A DNA stretch of 64,000 nt from Magnolia sinica (GCF_029962835.1 NC_080573.1:37875001-37939000), one strand, 5' to 3'. Positions 47,353 through 59,047 are shown, numbered from the stretch's first letter. The notes: generated from the sequence alone by a model not told the origin. A program made the numbers and translations.

Positions 47353-50300
47353 ATGAACTCTAGGGAGTGGATTACTCTACATTACCTGGACCCATAATTT
47401 ATAGATGGTATGATGAGCTTTGTGAAGTTCGTAAAAGAACATATTCCTGGTAGAGAAACCATTCATTGTCTATGTACCAGATGCAGATGTTTACATTTTC
47501 CCTACACAATCGATAATGTGGTGATAGATCTAATTAAATATAGATTTAATCCAACATATAGGGTGTGGAACATGCACGGTGAGCCTGAATTACTCAAGTG
47601 TACTGAACGCACTTCTCACCAGTATCATAGTGTAGCAGACATAAATAACATTGTCAATGCGGTTGTTGAAGACCTTAATTGTAATAACCTAGACCAAGTT
47701 ATTTAAGATGAACCCAATGTAGCCCCTGAAGCTGAAGACATTGTTGGAGATGCTTCAACCAATGAGTTTGAAGCAAATGTACGAGATGCGATGACTGAGC
47801 TATATCCTGGTTGTCACAAATTCACCCTGCTGACTTTCATTGTATAACTTTTTAAATTAAAGGTGAACCATGGATGGAGTGAACAAAGCTTTACGGCTCT
47901 TCTTCAACTACTCCAAAATGTCTTGCCATCCGGTAATAAGACCCCAACTAATACCTACTAAGTGAAGAAGATCATTACAAAGTTAGGTTTTAATTACCAG
48001 AAGATTCATGCATGTCCAAATGACTGCATGTTATATTAGAGAGAGTATGAGACAAAGACAAGCTGTCCAAACTATGGTACTTCTAGGTACAAGACCCATG
48101 TTAATTCCAAGTTGAAATGAGCTAAAGTACCTGCGAAGGTGTTAAAGTATTTTTCATTAACACCAAGGCTACAAAGAATATACAGTGTGCCATGGGTGGC
48201 AAAGGAGATGACCTGGCACTCAATTGGGAAAATGCAGAGTGGAAAGACGGGGCATCTGGTGGACTCCAGCACATGGAAGTTTCTTAATAACAAGTATAAG
48301 GATTTTTCAGCGGAGTCTCGCAATATTCTATCGGGTCTAGCTACAGATGGGTTTAACCCCTTTGGCACTTTCAGCACATCGTACAGTTCTTGTCCTGTTA
48401 TGTGTGTGACGTATAATCTTTCACCAAAGTTATGTATAAACCACAGTTTACTATGCTCACTTTGCTCATTGAGGGACCACGATAGCCCGGGAAGGATATT
48501 GATGGTTATTTGGAGCCATTGATTGCTGAGTTACAAGACTTATGGCGAAAAGGGATCACGACATTTGACGTATACCATGGAAACATGTTCAACATGTGTG
48601 TCATCTTGCAGTGGACAATTCATGACTTTCTCGCATATGGTAATGTTTCTGGTTGTAGGACTAAGGGTAAGTATGGTTGTCCTGCATGTGGTCCCCACAC
48701 AGATTCTTTGTGATTACACTATGGAAAGAAACACGTTTATATGGGTCACAGACAGTAGTTGCCTCTAAACGATAAGGCTAGAAAAGATACAAGTGCAGGC
48801 ACCTTCAATAAGAAGGTGGAGTTACAACCACAACCGATTCGTCTGACTGGGAATGAGGTGGAAAGCATGGTTTTGAAACTAAATGTGTAGTGGGGCAAGA
48901 TCGAAAAGAGGAAACAAAGTGGTACAAAAGGAGGACGGGAACAAAATGATGATGCAGAATCAACATGCTTCTTAAAGCGATCCATATTATACGATCTGGA
49001 CTACTAGAAGGATATTCTCATACGCCATAACCTTGATGTTATGCACATTGAGAAGAATGTATGTAAAATCCTTATTGCATTGATGTTGAACACAACGGGC
49101 AAAACCAAGGATGACACTAACGCACATAGAGATCACTTGAAGCGGCTATGAATTAAGAAGCGTTTATGGCTAGAAAATACTGATAGTAAGGTGATCCAAA
49201 AATGAGGTCCTTTTCTTCCTTCAAAAAGAAGAAAAAAAAACTTTTCATCCAGACTTTACGTGAGCTTCGTGTTCCAGTTAGTTTTACTGGGAATTGGAAG
49301 AACAACGTAAAGGAAGATAGTGTCGATTTAAAGGGAATGAAGTCTCATGATTACCACGTATTGATGCAACATCTGCTTCAATTTTGATCCAACATGCATT
49401 CAAGGATAGTAAGCCTATGCGCACTATAATTAGAAGCTTTAGTACATTTTTCAATGCCCTATACTCACGAACCATAGATATTAAAATGTTAATGGCTCTT
49501 AAGAAGGGCATGGCAAGGACTTTATGTGAGCTCGAGATTACATGCCCTCCTTCAATTTTTGTTGTGGTGATGTATCTGCCTATCCACTTGGCTTACGCGT
49601 ATGTGGTCCTATCTACTATCGATGGATGTATCCATTCGAAAGGTATGATATGATTTTAATCTGAATAAACTGATCCAACATCTGTAATTACATTTTCTAA
49701 TGTGTCGTTAACTCTTTTAGGTTCATGAAGACATTTAAGGCGTACATCCGAAATATGACACGACCTGAAGGATCTATAGCAGAACGATACATTCAAGAGG
49801 AGACACTTATATACTGCAACCAGTATAGAGGAAAAAATAACACAAGCCTCTTGGAGAAACTGGAAAATGGTTAGATGGATCAATTTCACTCATGCCGAAG
49901 TTGCAAGATATTGTTGACGACTTTGATGTTGACGTGGTTAGCCTAGTTGGCCCTGGTCAAAGTGTCATTTTAGAAGGTATTGAGTATGAACAGACTCGCA
50001 CCTGGGCACTGAAGAGTCATCCTAACTATGAGACATGGCAAGGGTACGAACTGGACTTTGCTTGTATGTATACGTCTTCTTCATTTATTTATTTTTTCTT
50101 GTTTCAACAACATTGTAACAACATTTATGAAAAAAATTGTCAATTTTGTAACAACCTTCTTAACTTGTAGGAAATATGCAAATTTCTTAAAGCAACGCAA
50201 TGTAGTTGCCGAGACCAGGACTAAGGTGACGAGTGATGATGAGTTCATACCTTGGTTAAAGAAAGCTAGACTTGAATGAATTAAGAAATGAAGTCTTTAG

Positions 50301-50937
50301 AGATATAGTTAGGGGACCAAAGGCTTTTGCGATGCAGTACAATAAGTATTGTATCAATGGTTTCCTCTTCATCGCCAAGGAATACGAAGAGAATAAAATG
50401 AACCAGAACAGTGGGGCTAGCATAGAGAGTATGACCACCTTCCGATCTAGTGCTAAGGACAAGAATCCAGTGGATGAATCTGTACCTTATTATGGAGTCC
50501 TCCGCAAAATCATCCAACTGGAGTATCGAGAAGGGTACAAGCCAGTCCTACTAAAGTGTGATTGGGTGAAGGTGATGCACCAAGGTGTTTCTTTTGATGC
50601 AGTAGGGAATTTGAGACTGGTGAATTTGTCTAATCTTCTCAGTTCAGACCAAGTGCATGATGAGCCATTTATTCTTGTGGAGCATGCCGTGTAGGTTTTC
50701 TATTCTAGAGATCCAAAAAATCCTGATTGGCATGTGGTCTTAGAGGTTCCAAGAAAGATTTTCGTTGAAAATGAGACAAGCCTTTTATCAGAAACACGGG
50801 TTGTAACTGAGGCTGAAGTAGGACCTGATCTCACCGAAGTAGACATAGGTGGCGAGTTGTTATTCAATGACATTGAAGATATTTGTGTGGTTGTTGAAAA
50901 GAAAAAGAAAAGAAAGAGAGCAGGGAAAAAAACTTGA
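47353..50937 (+). pseudogene. CACTA transposase, TNPD/tnp2 type, heavily mutated
   Basis: The ATG at 47353 opens MNSREWITLHYLDP, the plant transposase-associated domain. It continues after a stop near 47395 through FVKFVKEHIP, IHCLCTRCRC (Cys cluster) and RVWNMHGEPE. The tnp2 catalytic region follows at 48120-48770: TPRLQRIYSVPWVAKEMTWH, SGLATDGFNPFGTFS and DFLAYGNVSGCRTKGKYGCP. Later blocks are RHNLDVMHIEKNVCKILI (49025), LKGMKSHDYHVLMQHLL (49330), FKAYIRNMTRPEGSIAERYI (49730; DUF4218-like) and YYGVLRKIIQLEYREGYKPV through to DEPFILVEHAV (50490-50694; DUF4216-like), ending with a basic KKKKRKRAGKKT tail. The protein would cut and join the element ends. Stops and frame changes occur in nearly every block, and introns (for example near 50065-50171) complicate the frame. 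Inactive. Confidence 0.9.
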
Positions 50938-51099
50938 TTTGTTGGTTATATTATGCATGTAATGATACAATTTTGATTTATGCCCTTTTTAATTTTTCCA
51001 TTATCATATTAATGTGATAGAAAAAATTTATGAATTAATTTACTCGTCTCTTTATTATACTTGGTACTTTGCTATTTGTGTAGAAATTTTTATATGTTA

Positions 51100-51632
51100 C
51101 AAATTAGATCTTGAAGATGGATCTAGAGGTAGAGCCACTCGGGGATGCATCCCATAAAGATGCTAGGGGTAATAACATAGCTCTCATTAGCTATTTAGAT
51201 TTAAAATTTCTTTTAAAATGATCTTTCACTTAGAGGTAGTGTCATTTGGCACAAAGTCGCTAGGGGATGTAGCCCCTAAAGATGCTAGAGGTAATAAGAT
51301 AGCCTTCTGTAATTGTTTAGATTTAAAATTTATTTAATATTGGCGATGATGAAACATGTGTGAAGCTATTTTTCTTTTTATGCTAGGGCTAATAACATAG
51401 CTCTCGTTACCTATTTAGATTTAAAATTTCTTTTAAAATGATCTTTGACTCAGAGCAGAGTCATTCAACGCAGAGCCGCTAGGGGATGCAACTCCTGAAG
51501 ATGCAGCCCCTGCAGATGCAGCCCCTGAAGATGCTAGAGGTAATAAGAGAGCCTTCGTTAATTGTCTAGATTTAAAATATCTTTTATATTGGCGATGATG
51601 AAGCATGTGTAGCTATTTTTCTTTTTATGCAG
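51100..51632 (+). repeat. Irregular tandem repeats between the two transposase genes
   Basis: Phrases GATGCTAGAGGTAATAA, TAGATTTAAAATTTCTTTTA and AGAGCCGCTAGGGGATG(CA) recur three to four times between 51100 and 51632, with one internal triplet-like expansion (GATGCAGCCCCTG) at 51495-51530. Some units could encode an acidic Ala/Pro/Asp linker (DAAPADAAPEDA) in the 5' part of the TNPA-like gene; others look intronic, ending TTTTTATGCAG before the next exon. Confidence 0.65.
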
Positions 51633-51633
51633 G

Positions 51634-53273
51634 CAGGTCGTCATCTTCATCGTCTAAGAAGAGAGGTCCTACGTGAGGTTCAGAATTACATGAGAAGACT
51701 TCATTGAAAAGGGTCATTAGGATTAATGAATTTGGGCAACCGAATGCAGGGGATGCAAATCAGATCGCATTCAATTCAAGCATTGGTGTTCTCACCCGTG
51801 CACACATTTCGATCACCTACACAGACTTTTGGTTGGTGTCTCTACAGTATATTCAGAGGGTCAGTGATATCCTAATGTGTAGTTATGAATTTCAGGATAA
51901 CCAAGAAGCGTGGCCACAATACGTTCGTGATCACTGTAAGGCCGCTTGGAGAAATTTTAAGAACACTTTGCATACGAAGTATGTTAAGGACAAGGATCCT
52001 GCAGTTGTGAAATCGTATCCCGCCCCTATTGGTGTCCCTATTGAGGATTGGATGATCTTCATGGATTATTGCAATACTGATAAATTCAAGGAATCAAGTG
52101 GAAGAAATGCATCCAATCGGGCCAAACAAGTTAGCCCTTCTACACTTGGTCGGCGTAGCATGGCTACCACATGTCATGAGATAGTACATGTCCTAAAATA
52201 ACATAGCTCTACTTTATTTATGATGATTATTTCAATTTATTAGTCGTTTAATTCCATTATTTATGTGTTTTGGCATGGGTGTTATGGGGAAAAGGCAATT
52301 GAGAGGAATCTTACTACTGATGCTTAGGTTGGTAGGGCTGAGGTGTACATCCGAGCCCATACAACAAAGGATAACAAAGCGCAGTTTCTAGAAACCTTTG
52401 TAAGTGCAACCCTCGTACACCCTTTCATTATCCATGTGAATTTTAAATGCTTCTTTTCCATACTATAATTTTTCTTTTGGATATGTTGTCATAGGAAAAA
52501 ATAAAATCGATTCAAAGTAGTAATCCTGCATCTCGGATGACCGGTGTGGATGATGCCCTTACACAGGTATATATACATGTCCTTCAAATACTTGAGTTTA
52601 TTTAGACTTATGCATTCTCTGACAAATCTAATTGCAATTCTGTTTACAGTCAATTGGGAGTGATAGTAGAGGGTGCATGCGGGGGATAGGTGGAAATGTA
52701 GGCAAGATTGCAGTGAAGAAGACAATGCCTGTTATACATAAGCTCGGTGCAGTGTCATGGGAACGAGATAATTTGGTAGATGAATTAGATGAAATGAAGA
52801 AAATCCTGAGAGATTTCCACCAGAAGTTTAATTGCTTTGTAGATAAGCAAGGGGAAAAAGGGGATGTGGCTCCACCGACAATTCCTCCATTTAAATCTAG
52901 TCATGCATCGTCGGTATGTATGCGTTTCTCTAATACTATTTTAAGCTTATGATTATATGTACTTCCAGTTAAAAATACTAATGACATATTATATGTGTAC
53001 ATGTAGCCTGATTTGGTAAATCTTGGCAAGAGATGCGATCTCTGTGATTGGAAGAAACGGGTAATTGCTCGTGGTGAGATGCATGCAGTGGATCCAAATA
53101 CCCATGTCCATGGAGCAGAAATGGGCAATGGAAATTTTAGTGTCGTCCTGATGGAGATTATAGCTCCGTAGTCAGAGCTATGGAAGGAAGATGGTTATCA
53201 TGATACGCTTAGAGAGGTCGGTGTAGGAGGATTTGTCGTTTGGCCCAAGCTATTTCTAACCATCTATCCATGA
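51634..53273 (+). pseudogene. CACTA TNPA-like protein (plant En/Spm transposase family), nearly complete but interrupted
   Basis: The first visible exon follows a TTTTATGCAG acceptor and reads RSSSSSSKKRGPT, a stop (TGA 51674, fits CGA), then KTSLKRVIRINEFGQPNAGD, LTRAHISITYTDFWLVSLQY, WRNFKNTLHTKYVKDKDPAV, GVPIEDWMIFMDYCNTDKFK and SGRNASNRAKQVSPSTLGRR. Later exons carry GRAEVYIRAHTTKDNKAQFL (52330-52398), KIKSIQSSNPASRMTGVDDA (52495-52567), a coiled-coil-like WERDNLVDELDEMKKILRDF piece (52650-52913) and CDLCDWKKRVIARGEMH to GGFVVWPK (53008-53273). Splice sites are mostly GT-AG. This family is thought to bind subterminal repeats and help the TNPD-type transposase. Further stops lie at 52325 and 53169 (both TAG). 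Confidence 0.85.
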
Positions 53274-53543
53274 TGTTTATGAATATTAGACATTACAACA
53301 ACTAACACAATTAACTTTTATTTTTAAACTATACAGTAACATAGACAGATGCATGCATATTATGGAATCGAATGAATTTAACACACGCTTCAGATTACAT
53401 CCACATATATTGAATGGAATGGATTTAACGCCCACATTTATACATTGATATATTTGGTTGGCATTTCAATTTTCAACCTCCATTTAAGGAATTGAAAGAT
53501 TTGTAATAATTTTCACTTCTTAAAGTGTAATATGCACTCATGG

Positions 53544-53544
<1 letters not shown>

Positions 53545-53587
<43 letters not shown>
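53545..53587. repeat. (GA)n microsatellite
   Basis: A run of GA dinucleotides of about 43 bases just upstream of an ATG at 53611. Confidence 0.9.
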
Positions 53588-53589
<2 letters not shown>

Positions 53590-53610
53590 TGTAGGGAATT
53601 TTCATCATCC

Positions 53611-54172
53611 ATGGCAGCTGTTGCAGAGAATGTGATCAACTCCGATGATAAGTTTTTACGTGGTTCTGCTGTAATTTCTTCCACGGCTGCTGGTGGTTCT
53701 GCAGGTGTACAGAAATTACACCTCAAACAGAGTACCATCTACTGTAAGTTACTTCAAGGATAAATGGTTTTACTCTGGCTATCTTAAAATCATGTAAATA
53801 GCAAGATGCTGATGCTAGAGGTACTCTTATTAGCAGGATCTGCTTTTTAGTGTTACAGGATCATCTGCTAAAGCTATACTGGCTGGTTCTCACCCTAAAG
53901 GTACTCTTACATTTTTTTAATGCCTTGATTGCTAAGTACACATTTGGGACTGATCTGGTTTCCGTTGTTGCAGGTTGGTGTAGGTGTCACTTCACGGGGA
54001 GTTAACCAGATAAGTTTATATTTTTCTTTTTAGTTGCATTTGAATGTCTAATTACCTGCTTGCCTTCTTTTCTTTTTTGTTTTCTTTCTTTTAATTGTAA
54101 TTCTCTTTGACTGTTTTAGATCAATAAGGGACGTCCCCGTATTCAAGGAACGATTTCAACATGACAATGACT
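53611..54172 (+). other. Possible captured exons of an unidentified gene
   Basis: The ATG at 53611 begins MAAVAENVINSDDKFLRGSA and VISSTAAGGSAGVQKLHL, open to a canonical ACT|GTAAGT donor near 53743. Further short stretches flanked by AG and GT follow (for example GTTGTTGCAG before 53974 and GTTTTAG before 54120). I do not recognise the protein, and the pieces do not obviously join. They could be another transduplicated gene fragment between the TNPA-like gene and the ERGIC3 fragment, or chance. Confidence 0.3.
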
Positions 54173-54242
54173 GTAAGCTTAACTCTAAATATCACCTTTA
54201 TAATTAGAATTTGTGCTCTTTATTATCTGCTTTTGAACTATA

Positions 54243-54246
<4 letters not shown>

Positions 54247-54307
<61 letters not shown>

Positions 54308-54329
54308 ATATATATATATATATATATAA
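54247..54329. repeat. (AT)n microsatellite
   Basis: An AT dinucleotide run of about 80 bases with one AATTT interruption near 54300. Frames crossing it are Tyr-Ile artefacts. Confidence 0.9.
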
Positions 54330-54770
54330 TTGACACCTTTTATCTTGGAATATGACCTATGAAGTAGCATATGAACACGAATAAGAGGATTGATCTTAAT
54401 AGTATGGTCGTCATGCACATAGACAGAAAATGCTTGCAATGAATGTTTATGAGTACTAGGTAGCCTATTAATGAAAACAATGCCTCCGTCCATAATACAC
54501 CTGTTTATGATTTGACCAACTTTCAAATATGTATGTCCTTTGAACCTTCCCTAATTGCACAAGTGGTTGAACCATCTCTGTATGTTACACATAATTTGTC
54601 ATCCACTAGTTTCTGTAAATGATATCCATCCACAAAAGCGCACACTAGTGGAGTTAAACTAGGCTGTTTATTAGCTAAAAAAATATTTTTCCATACGCCT
54701 TGCATGCACTATGTAAGAATCCTGTTAATATAAGGAAGTGTGAACTTATGTAATTTGACTATTGGAATAG

Positions 54771-55452
54771 CTGGCTCCTATGATTATAAATATAGAAGGT
54801 GAAGGATGCAACATCTATGGATTCTTAGAAGTTAATAAGGTCACTGGTAATTTTCATTTTGCCCTTGGGAAAAGCTTCCAACAGTCAAATATTCATGTGC
54901 ATGATTTGCTGGCATTTCAGAAGGATAGTTTTAATGTAAGATTGATCCCATTTTATCTTTTCAGTTCCTTTCAATAAAATTTTGAGCTATTCATTGAAAA
55001 GAAATAATCTCGATTTGTGTATATGAAATGGCCACTAAAATTTGCACTAAATTTTGTCATTTTAGTAAATATGAGATTCAGTTACGTAAATGTTCTCTTA
55101 TCATTTTTTTTTCTCAACAACAGTATTATTATCTAATTCATCTGTTGTCACTAGATTAGCCACACAATCAATAAACTATCCTTTGGAGCACATTTCTCGG
55201 GCGTTGTTAATCCTCTTGATGGGTAATTCCCCTTACCTCATTTAACTTTTTAAAAAAAAAATTTAATTAATTTATTTTATTTTAAAAAAAAAAGAAAAGA
55301 AAAGAAATCCTCTTACCTCATCCCAGTAAGCCATTCAATTGATTGAAACTGAAAGAGTTTTTATGAATATTGACTTACATTTAATCGGTGGAACTTTCAG
55401 AGTACAATGGGTGCAAAAGACACCATATGGGATGTATCAGTATTTCATCAAG
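54771..55452 (+). pseudogene. ERGIC3: Captured fragment of an ERGIC3/Erv46-type ER vesicle cargo receptor, three exons
   Basis: Three exons with correct GT-AG borders and conserved phases: 54771-54935 (INIEGEGCNIYGFLEVNKV, NFHFALGKSFQQSNIHVHDL, LAFQKDSFN), 55155-55222 (ISHTINKLSFGAHFSGVVNP, LDG) and 55401-55452 (VQWVQKTPYGMYQYFIK). They match the lumenal C-terminal half of plant ERGIC3-like proteins, which recycle between ER and Golgi in COPII/COPI vesicles as cargo receptors (known for the family). The N-terminal membrane segment, the cysteine-rich part, the last lumenal stretch and the C-terminal membrane segment are absent. The three exons are open in frame and carry few changes, so capture may be fairly recent. 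It sits between CACTA termini and downstream of the TNPA-like gene, so it is a transposon-borne fragment. Confidence 0.85.
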
Positions 55453-58400
55453 GTTGGTCTCACAGAGTTGCCTTCATCCATTTATGTATAATGAAATTCT
55501 TTAGGAACCAAAAATAAGGCAGCCAAAAGAAGTAAATTTATTTTGCCCAAGACATTTTTATTTTTGTGTACCATGCAGAATTGAGAGACTAGGCCAATAA
55601 AAGAATCTTGTCGGTGGCCCATCATCTGACATGACTAATATTTTCTGTATTGGCCAAATCATCCTAGGCACAGTCATAATGGCAAACAACTCAATTATTG
55701 CGTAGTCTGGTTTCTACGTTTTCATCATTCTTTTTTTTTTTTTACTTCTCTGAGTCAGAATTAGATATGTTTCAGTGAGAGATGTTTACTTGTTTTGCTG
55801 TCTCAGTGAGAGAAAGTGGTCCAATAATATGCCTTTTTTAAAAAAAAAAAATGTTGGGGCTTGAAAGATTGTGATCTTTTTGTATTGTTTATTTAGGATA
55901 ATTTTTTACAATTCCATGTCATAGCATACCATGCTAAACTAAATTAGCATTCACTACTTAACTAAAATTTGATGTTATTTCACAATTTGAATTACCACCA
56001 CCTCTTTACTACAACAGTTGCCTCTTCTCCACTCAACCATATCATCTGTTGATTATCTGAGCATTCCTCCAACATCAAATGGCATTTATTTACAATGGTT
56101 TGTTTCAATACATGGATTGTTTGTGCTAGCACTTTTTGTAATATGAGAGTTGCATACAAGTTCCCTCGGTTTGTACAAGTTCTCAGTTTGGGCTGAAAGT
56201 ATAAGTGCTGGAGCCGACGCTTTCGAAGTCCGAACTCATTCTTTTGAAAAATAGAAAAATGGGAATATTAGTAAATATGGATTTTCTTCTCCATATTTAC
56301 GGTGGGCCTTAGAAAGTTTTTAATTGTGGGCATTCAATCAACACTGTTTCCTGTTGTATGGTCCACCTGAGATTTGGATATAACTAATTTTTGAGTCCAG
56401 ATCGTAAATTTTTTTATTTTATTTTTTTAAATGATTCTTGAGCAAGGATACCATCATATATATGCTCCATCAGACATGGTGTCTACGCGACTAAGACCTT
56501 GATCGTTGACTCCTTTAACCATGACTTAGAAAAACTATCAAATCATGCAAACAGTGAGCCCCATCCAATAGAATGCTTGAATCTTGTGCACGTATGGCAT
56601 GCGGATGGTCAGGGCTTCACATGCACTTTGGCTTAGTAAAATTCTATGCGTAGTGTGCTTGGTTATTCAATTTGTAAAAGTGGAGCCAATGGTTATGTGA
56701 TCCATTGTGGTCATCTGATGAGATCCATTGTTCACGGAACATGCTCCAAAATGTCCCAGGTTGGAAGATCCTCCCCATCCTAACTTTGGATATTCCAATT
56801 GAGTGTGGAGTGTCATTGTTTTCCTTTTCTTAACCATTTATTTGCAGGCTACCAAAAAATCAAATGCTCAGGATTGTCTGATTGAGAAGATTCTTGGGGC
56901 ATCATTCATCTACTGTGTGGTCCATTAGATCAACAATCTGGATCACCCAACCATGTGCACTTGTACAACAAGCTATCAATTTCTTTTGCACACTGTGGCC
57001 CATATGAGTGAAATGGCCTGATATTTAGACAAAAACATCTAAACAGTGGCCAAACTGATGAAAATCTCAGATATTGCACACGTGCATATCGACTTGTGTG
57101 CTTTCCTGTGGATGGCAGAGCTCCACAAATGTGTGTGTGTGTGTGTGTGTGTGACCATCAATGTAGAGATTTAGCTTATTATGTGTGTGGTCTCTTTACC
57201 TTTATTTCTGGAAACCTTGGCTGAGGGGAAGTCCTGTGCTCAACTATGGCTATTATGATTGGATCTGCTCATTTCTGGTTTTTCCTATGTAACAAGGGAC
57301 TTCACTTCTTTAAATTTTACTGCGTTGATGCTTGTCCATTTCTGTGCTCCCAACAATCCTGTATGTGGCTCATATAAAGATGTTTTTTTTTTCTTTCTAA
57401 TTGTTTAGCACATTTCATTTTGGTTAACTTGTCATTTGAAGCTTACAGTTCAAGTTTTGTGATATTCTTACATTTGCAACTTCTTTATTACTTACATATG
57501 CAATTTCTTATTTTCATTTCTTTGATAAGTGTTATTGTTTAACACATTTTTTTGAATCATCTTCTCCACTAAACTTTCCTTTAATTGAGTACTAATCCCT
57601 ACCAAACTTTCCTTTATGGTCCTATCTCAGGCTAAAAGAAAAGAATGGCCGATTGAGAAGCTGAGGAAGTTTGAGGTCCCCAAAGCTCCGAAATATATTT
57701 TCCTATCATTTGTCTAATGGGACATGCACCAATACACTCTACCAACACTCTTATGTAACCTGTCTTGCTGCAGCAGAAAAAAAAATATGTAATTTTTATC
57801 TCAAAATCTTCTAGTAAATATCATTTATTTTTTATATTAGTTTCATTTGATAACACACGAAAGACACGTCTCTTCGATTTATACATTTTCTTGTGGATGG
57901 TCTTTTCTTGTTTAACAGGGAACTTTATTAGCACAAGGATCTCTAAAAACATGTTTTCCTAATCTGAGCTACAATCAGATTGTAGGACACTTTTTTTTGC
58001 CCTTATGTTTGTCATCCCCTGCTCACTGAATTGTTTTTTTTGCATTAGAAGACTCACCAAATTCTACTTATAAATGTAGTTGGAAAGAGACTACGAGTGT
58101 GTGTATTCACCTTAAATTTATATATTAAAAAAAAAAAATCCTAACTAGTTCTTATTCATTTTCTCACAAATCCTCTCAAGAGTAGGCAAAATAGAGAAAA
58201 GGCCCATTTCAGTTTTTTTTTTTTTTTTTTTTGAAACGAATGGTCTGTTTTTTGGGTGAGAAGGAAACTTGTTGGTCTTTTCTGTTATGCATCATCTCAA
58301 ACAAAATTGCATTTACTTGATACATTAGTCTGGGTATCAACCTTGCCACTGCAAATGTTGTCATTCTCTATGAAAGTGATTGGTACATTTTCCATTCTGC

Positions 58401-58556
58401 TTTGCTAGTAGCATTTTAAATTGGTGTTTTTTTACTATCTAGCTTCATCTCTCTTATGTATATGCCAATTTTAGCAAGTTGAATGAAAAGTCAATTTGGT
58501 TTATGGTGGTGGAAGGAAGTGCAGTCTTTTCTCTGCTTTTCTATTGTGTAGACTTT
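55453..58556. other. Non-coding CACTA interior downstream of the ERGIC3 fragment
   Basis: Starts with the GTTGGT donor of the third ERGIC3 exon. Contains poly(A)/poly(T) runs (55730-55743, 55840-55850, 58218-58232), a (TG)n run at 57129-57152, and around 56280-57100 ordinary AT-rich text with GGTCCACC-type words. A stretch at 57634-57716 reads AKRKEWPIEKLRKFEVPKAP after an AG; it may be another exon piece but is not recognised. No other gene. Confidence 0.4.
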
Positions 58557-58801
58557 GATTTGGATGATATATTTGATTTTGAATTCTTCCTTTTCTATTG
58601 TGTAGACTTACCTTCTCAAATAGGTTCGTTCAGAGCTTTGGAGAAATGGGTATATCTAGTTTTGGATGAGTGCGTTGATTAATGCACATCCATAACTAGA
58701 TATACCAATTTCTCCAAAGCCTTAATGAACCAACTTATTTGAGAAGGTAAGTCTACACAATAGAAAAGGAAGAAATCAAAATCAAATATATAGTCCAAAT
58801 T
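58557..58801. repeat. Long inverted repeat (hairpin), arms of about 113 and 116 bp
   Basis: Left arm 58557-58669 and right arm 58686-58801 are near-complementary along their whole length. Shared text includes ATATATTTGATTTTGA, TTCTTCCTTTTCTATTGTGT, AGACTTACCTTCTCAAATA, GCTTTGGAGAAAT and GGTATATCTAGTT. The loop is about 16 bases. A short direct copy of TTTTCTATTGTGTAGACTT also precedes the left arm (58537). It lies just inside the CACTA right subterminal region. Confidence 0.9.
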
Positions 58802-58821
58802 CTTTTTTTTTTTTAATTAAT

Positions 58822-59034
58822 GAGAATCACCGACGATTTTTAGCCGTCGAGAACGCCGATGGGTTTTAGCCGCCGATAATGCTGATGGATTTTAGTCGTT
58901 GACAACGTCGACGGTTTTTAGCCACAGGAAACGCCAACGGTTTTTAACCGCCGAAAACGCCGACGGTTTCTAGCCGTTGGCGAGCAATGCCGACGCACCC
59001 TTTACCGACGGACCTTGAGACCAGCGTTGCCCTA
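58822..59034. repeat. CACTA right subterminal repeats
   Basis: Five or six GC-rich units of roughly 35 bp built on GCCGACGGTTTTTAGCCG (for example 58834, 58870, 58910, 58945, 58962), with dyads of CGCCGACGG and CCGTCG type. These are the likely binding sites for the TNPA-like protein; the left end has related words from 35085. Confidence 0.75.
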
Positions 59035-59047
59035 TTTTTTGGTAGTG
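59035..59047. repeat. CACTA right terminal inverted repeat
   Basis: TTTTTTGGTAGTG, exact complement of the left terminus, followed by the target duplication ATA (59048-59050). Confidence 0.9.

Larger units (their letters stand above)
35065..59047 (+). mobile_element. CACTA (En/Spm) transposon, about 24 kb, with captured host-gene fragments
   Basis: Left terminus CACTACCAAAAAA (35065-35077) and right terminus TTTTTTGGTAGTG (59035-59047) are perfect 13-bp inverted repeats. The 3 bases ATA flank both sides (35062-35064 and 59048-59050), the target duplication expected for CACTA elements. GC-rich subterminal repeats of GCCGACGG type lie inside the right end. It encodes two decayed genes in the usual CACTA pair, a tnp2/TNPD-like transposase and a TNPA-like DNA-binding protein, both on the plus strand. 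It also carries exon-intron fragments of SELO and an ERGIC3-like gene, a probable LINE tail, a 6.08-kb solo LTR and a long hairpin. Without the solo LTR the element is about 17.9 kb. Orientation is set by the transposase genes. Confidence 0.9.
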
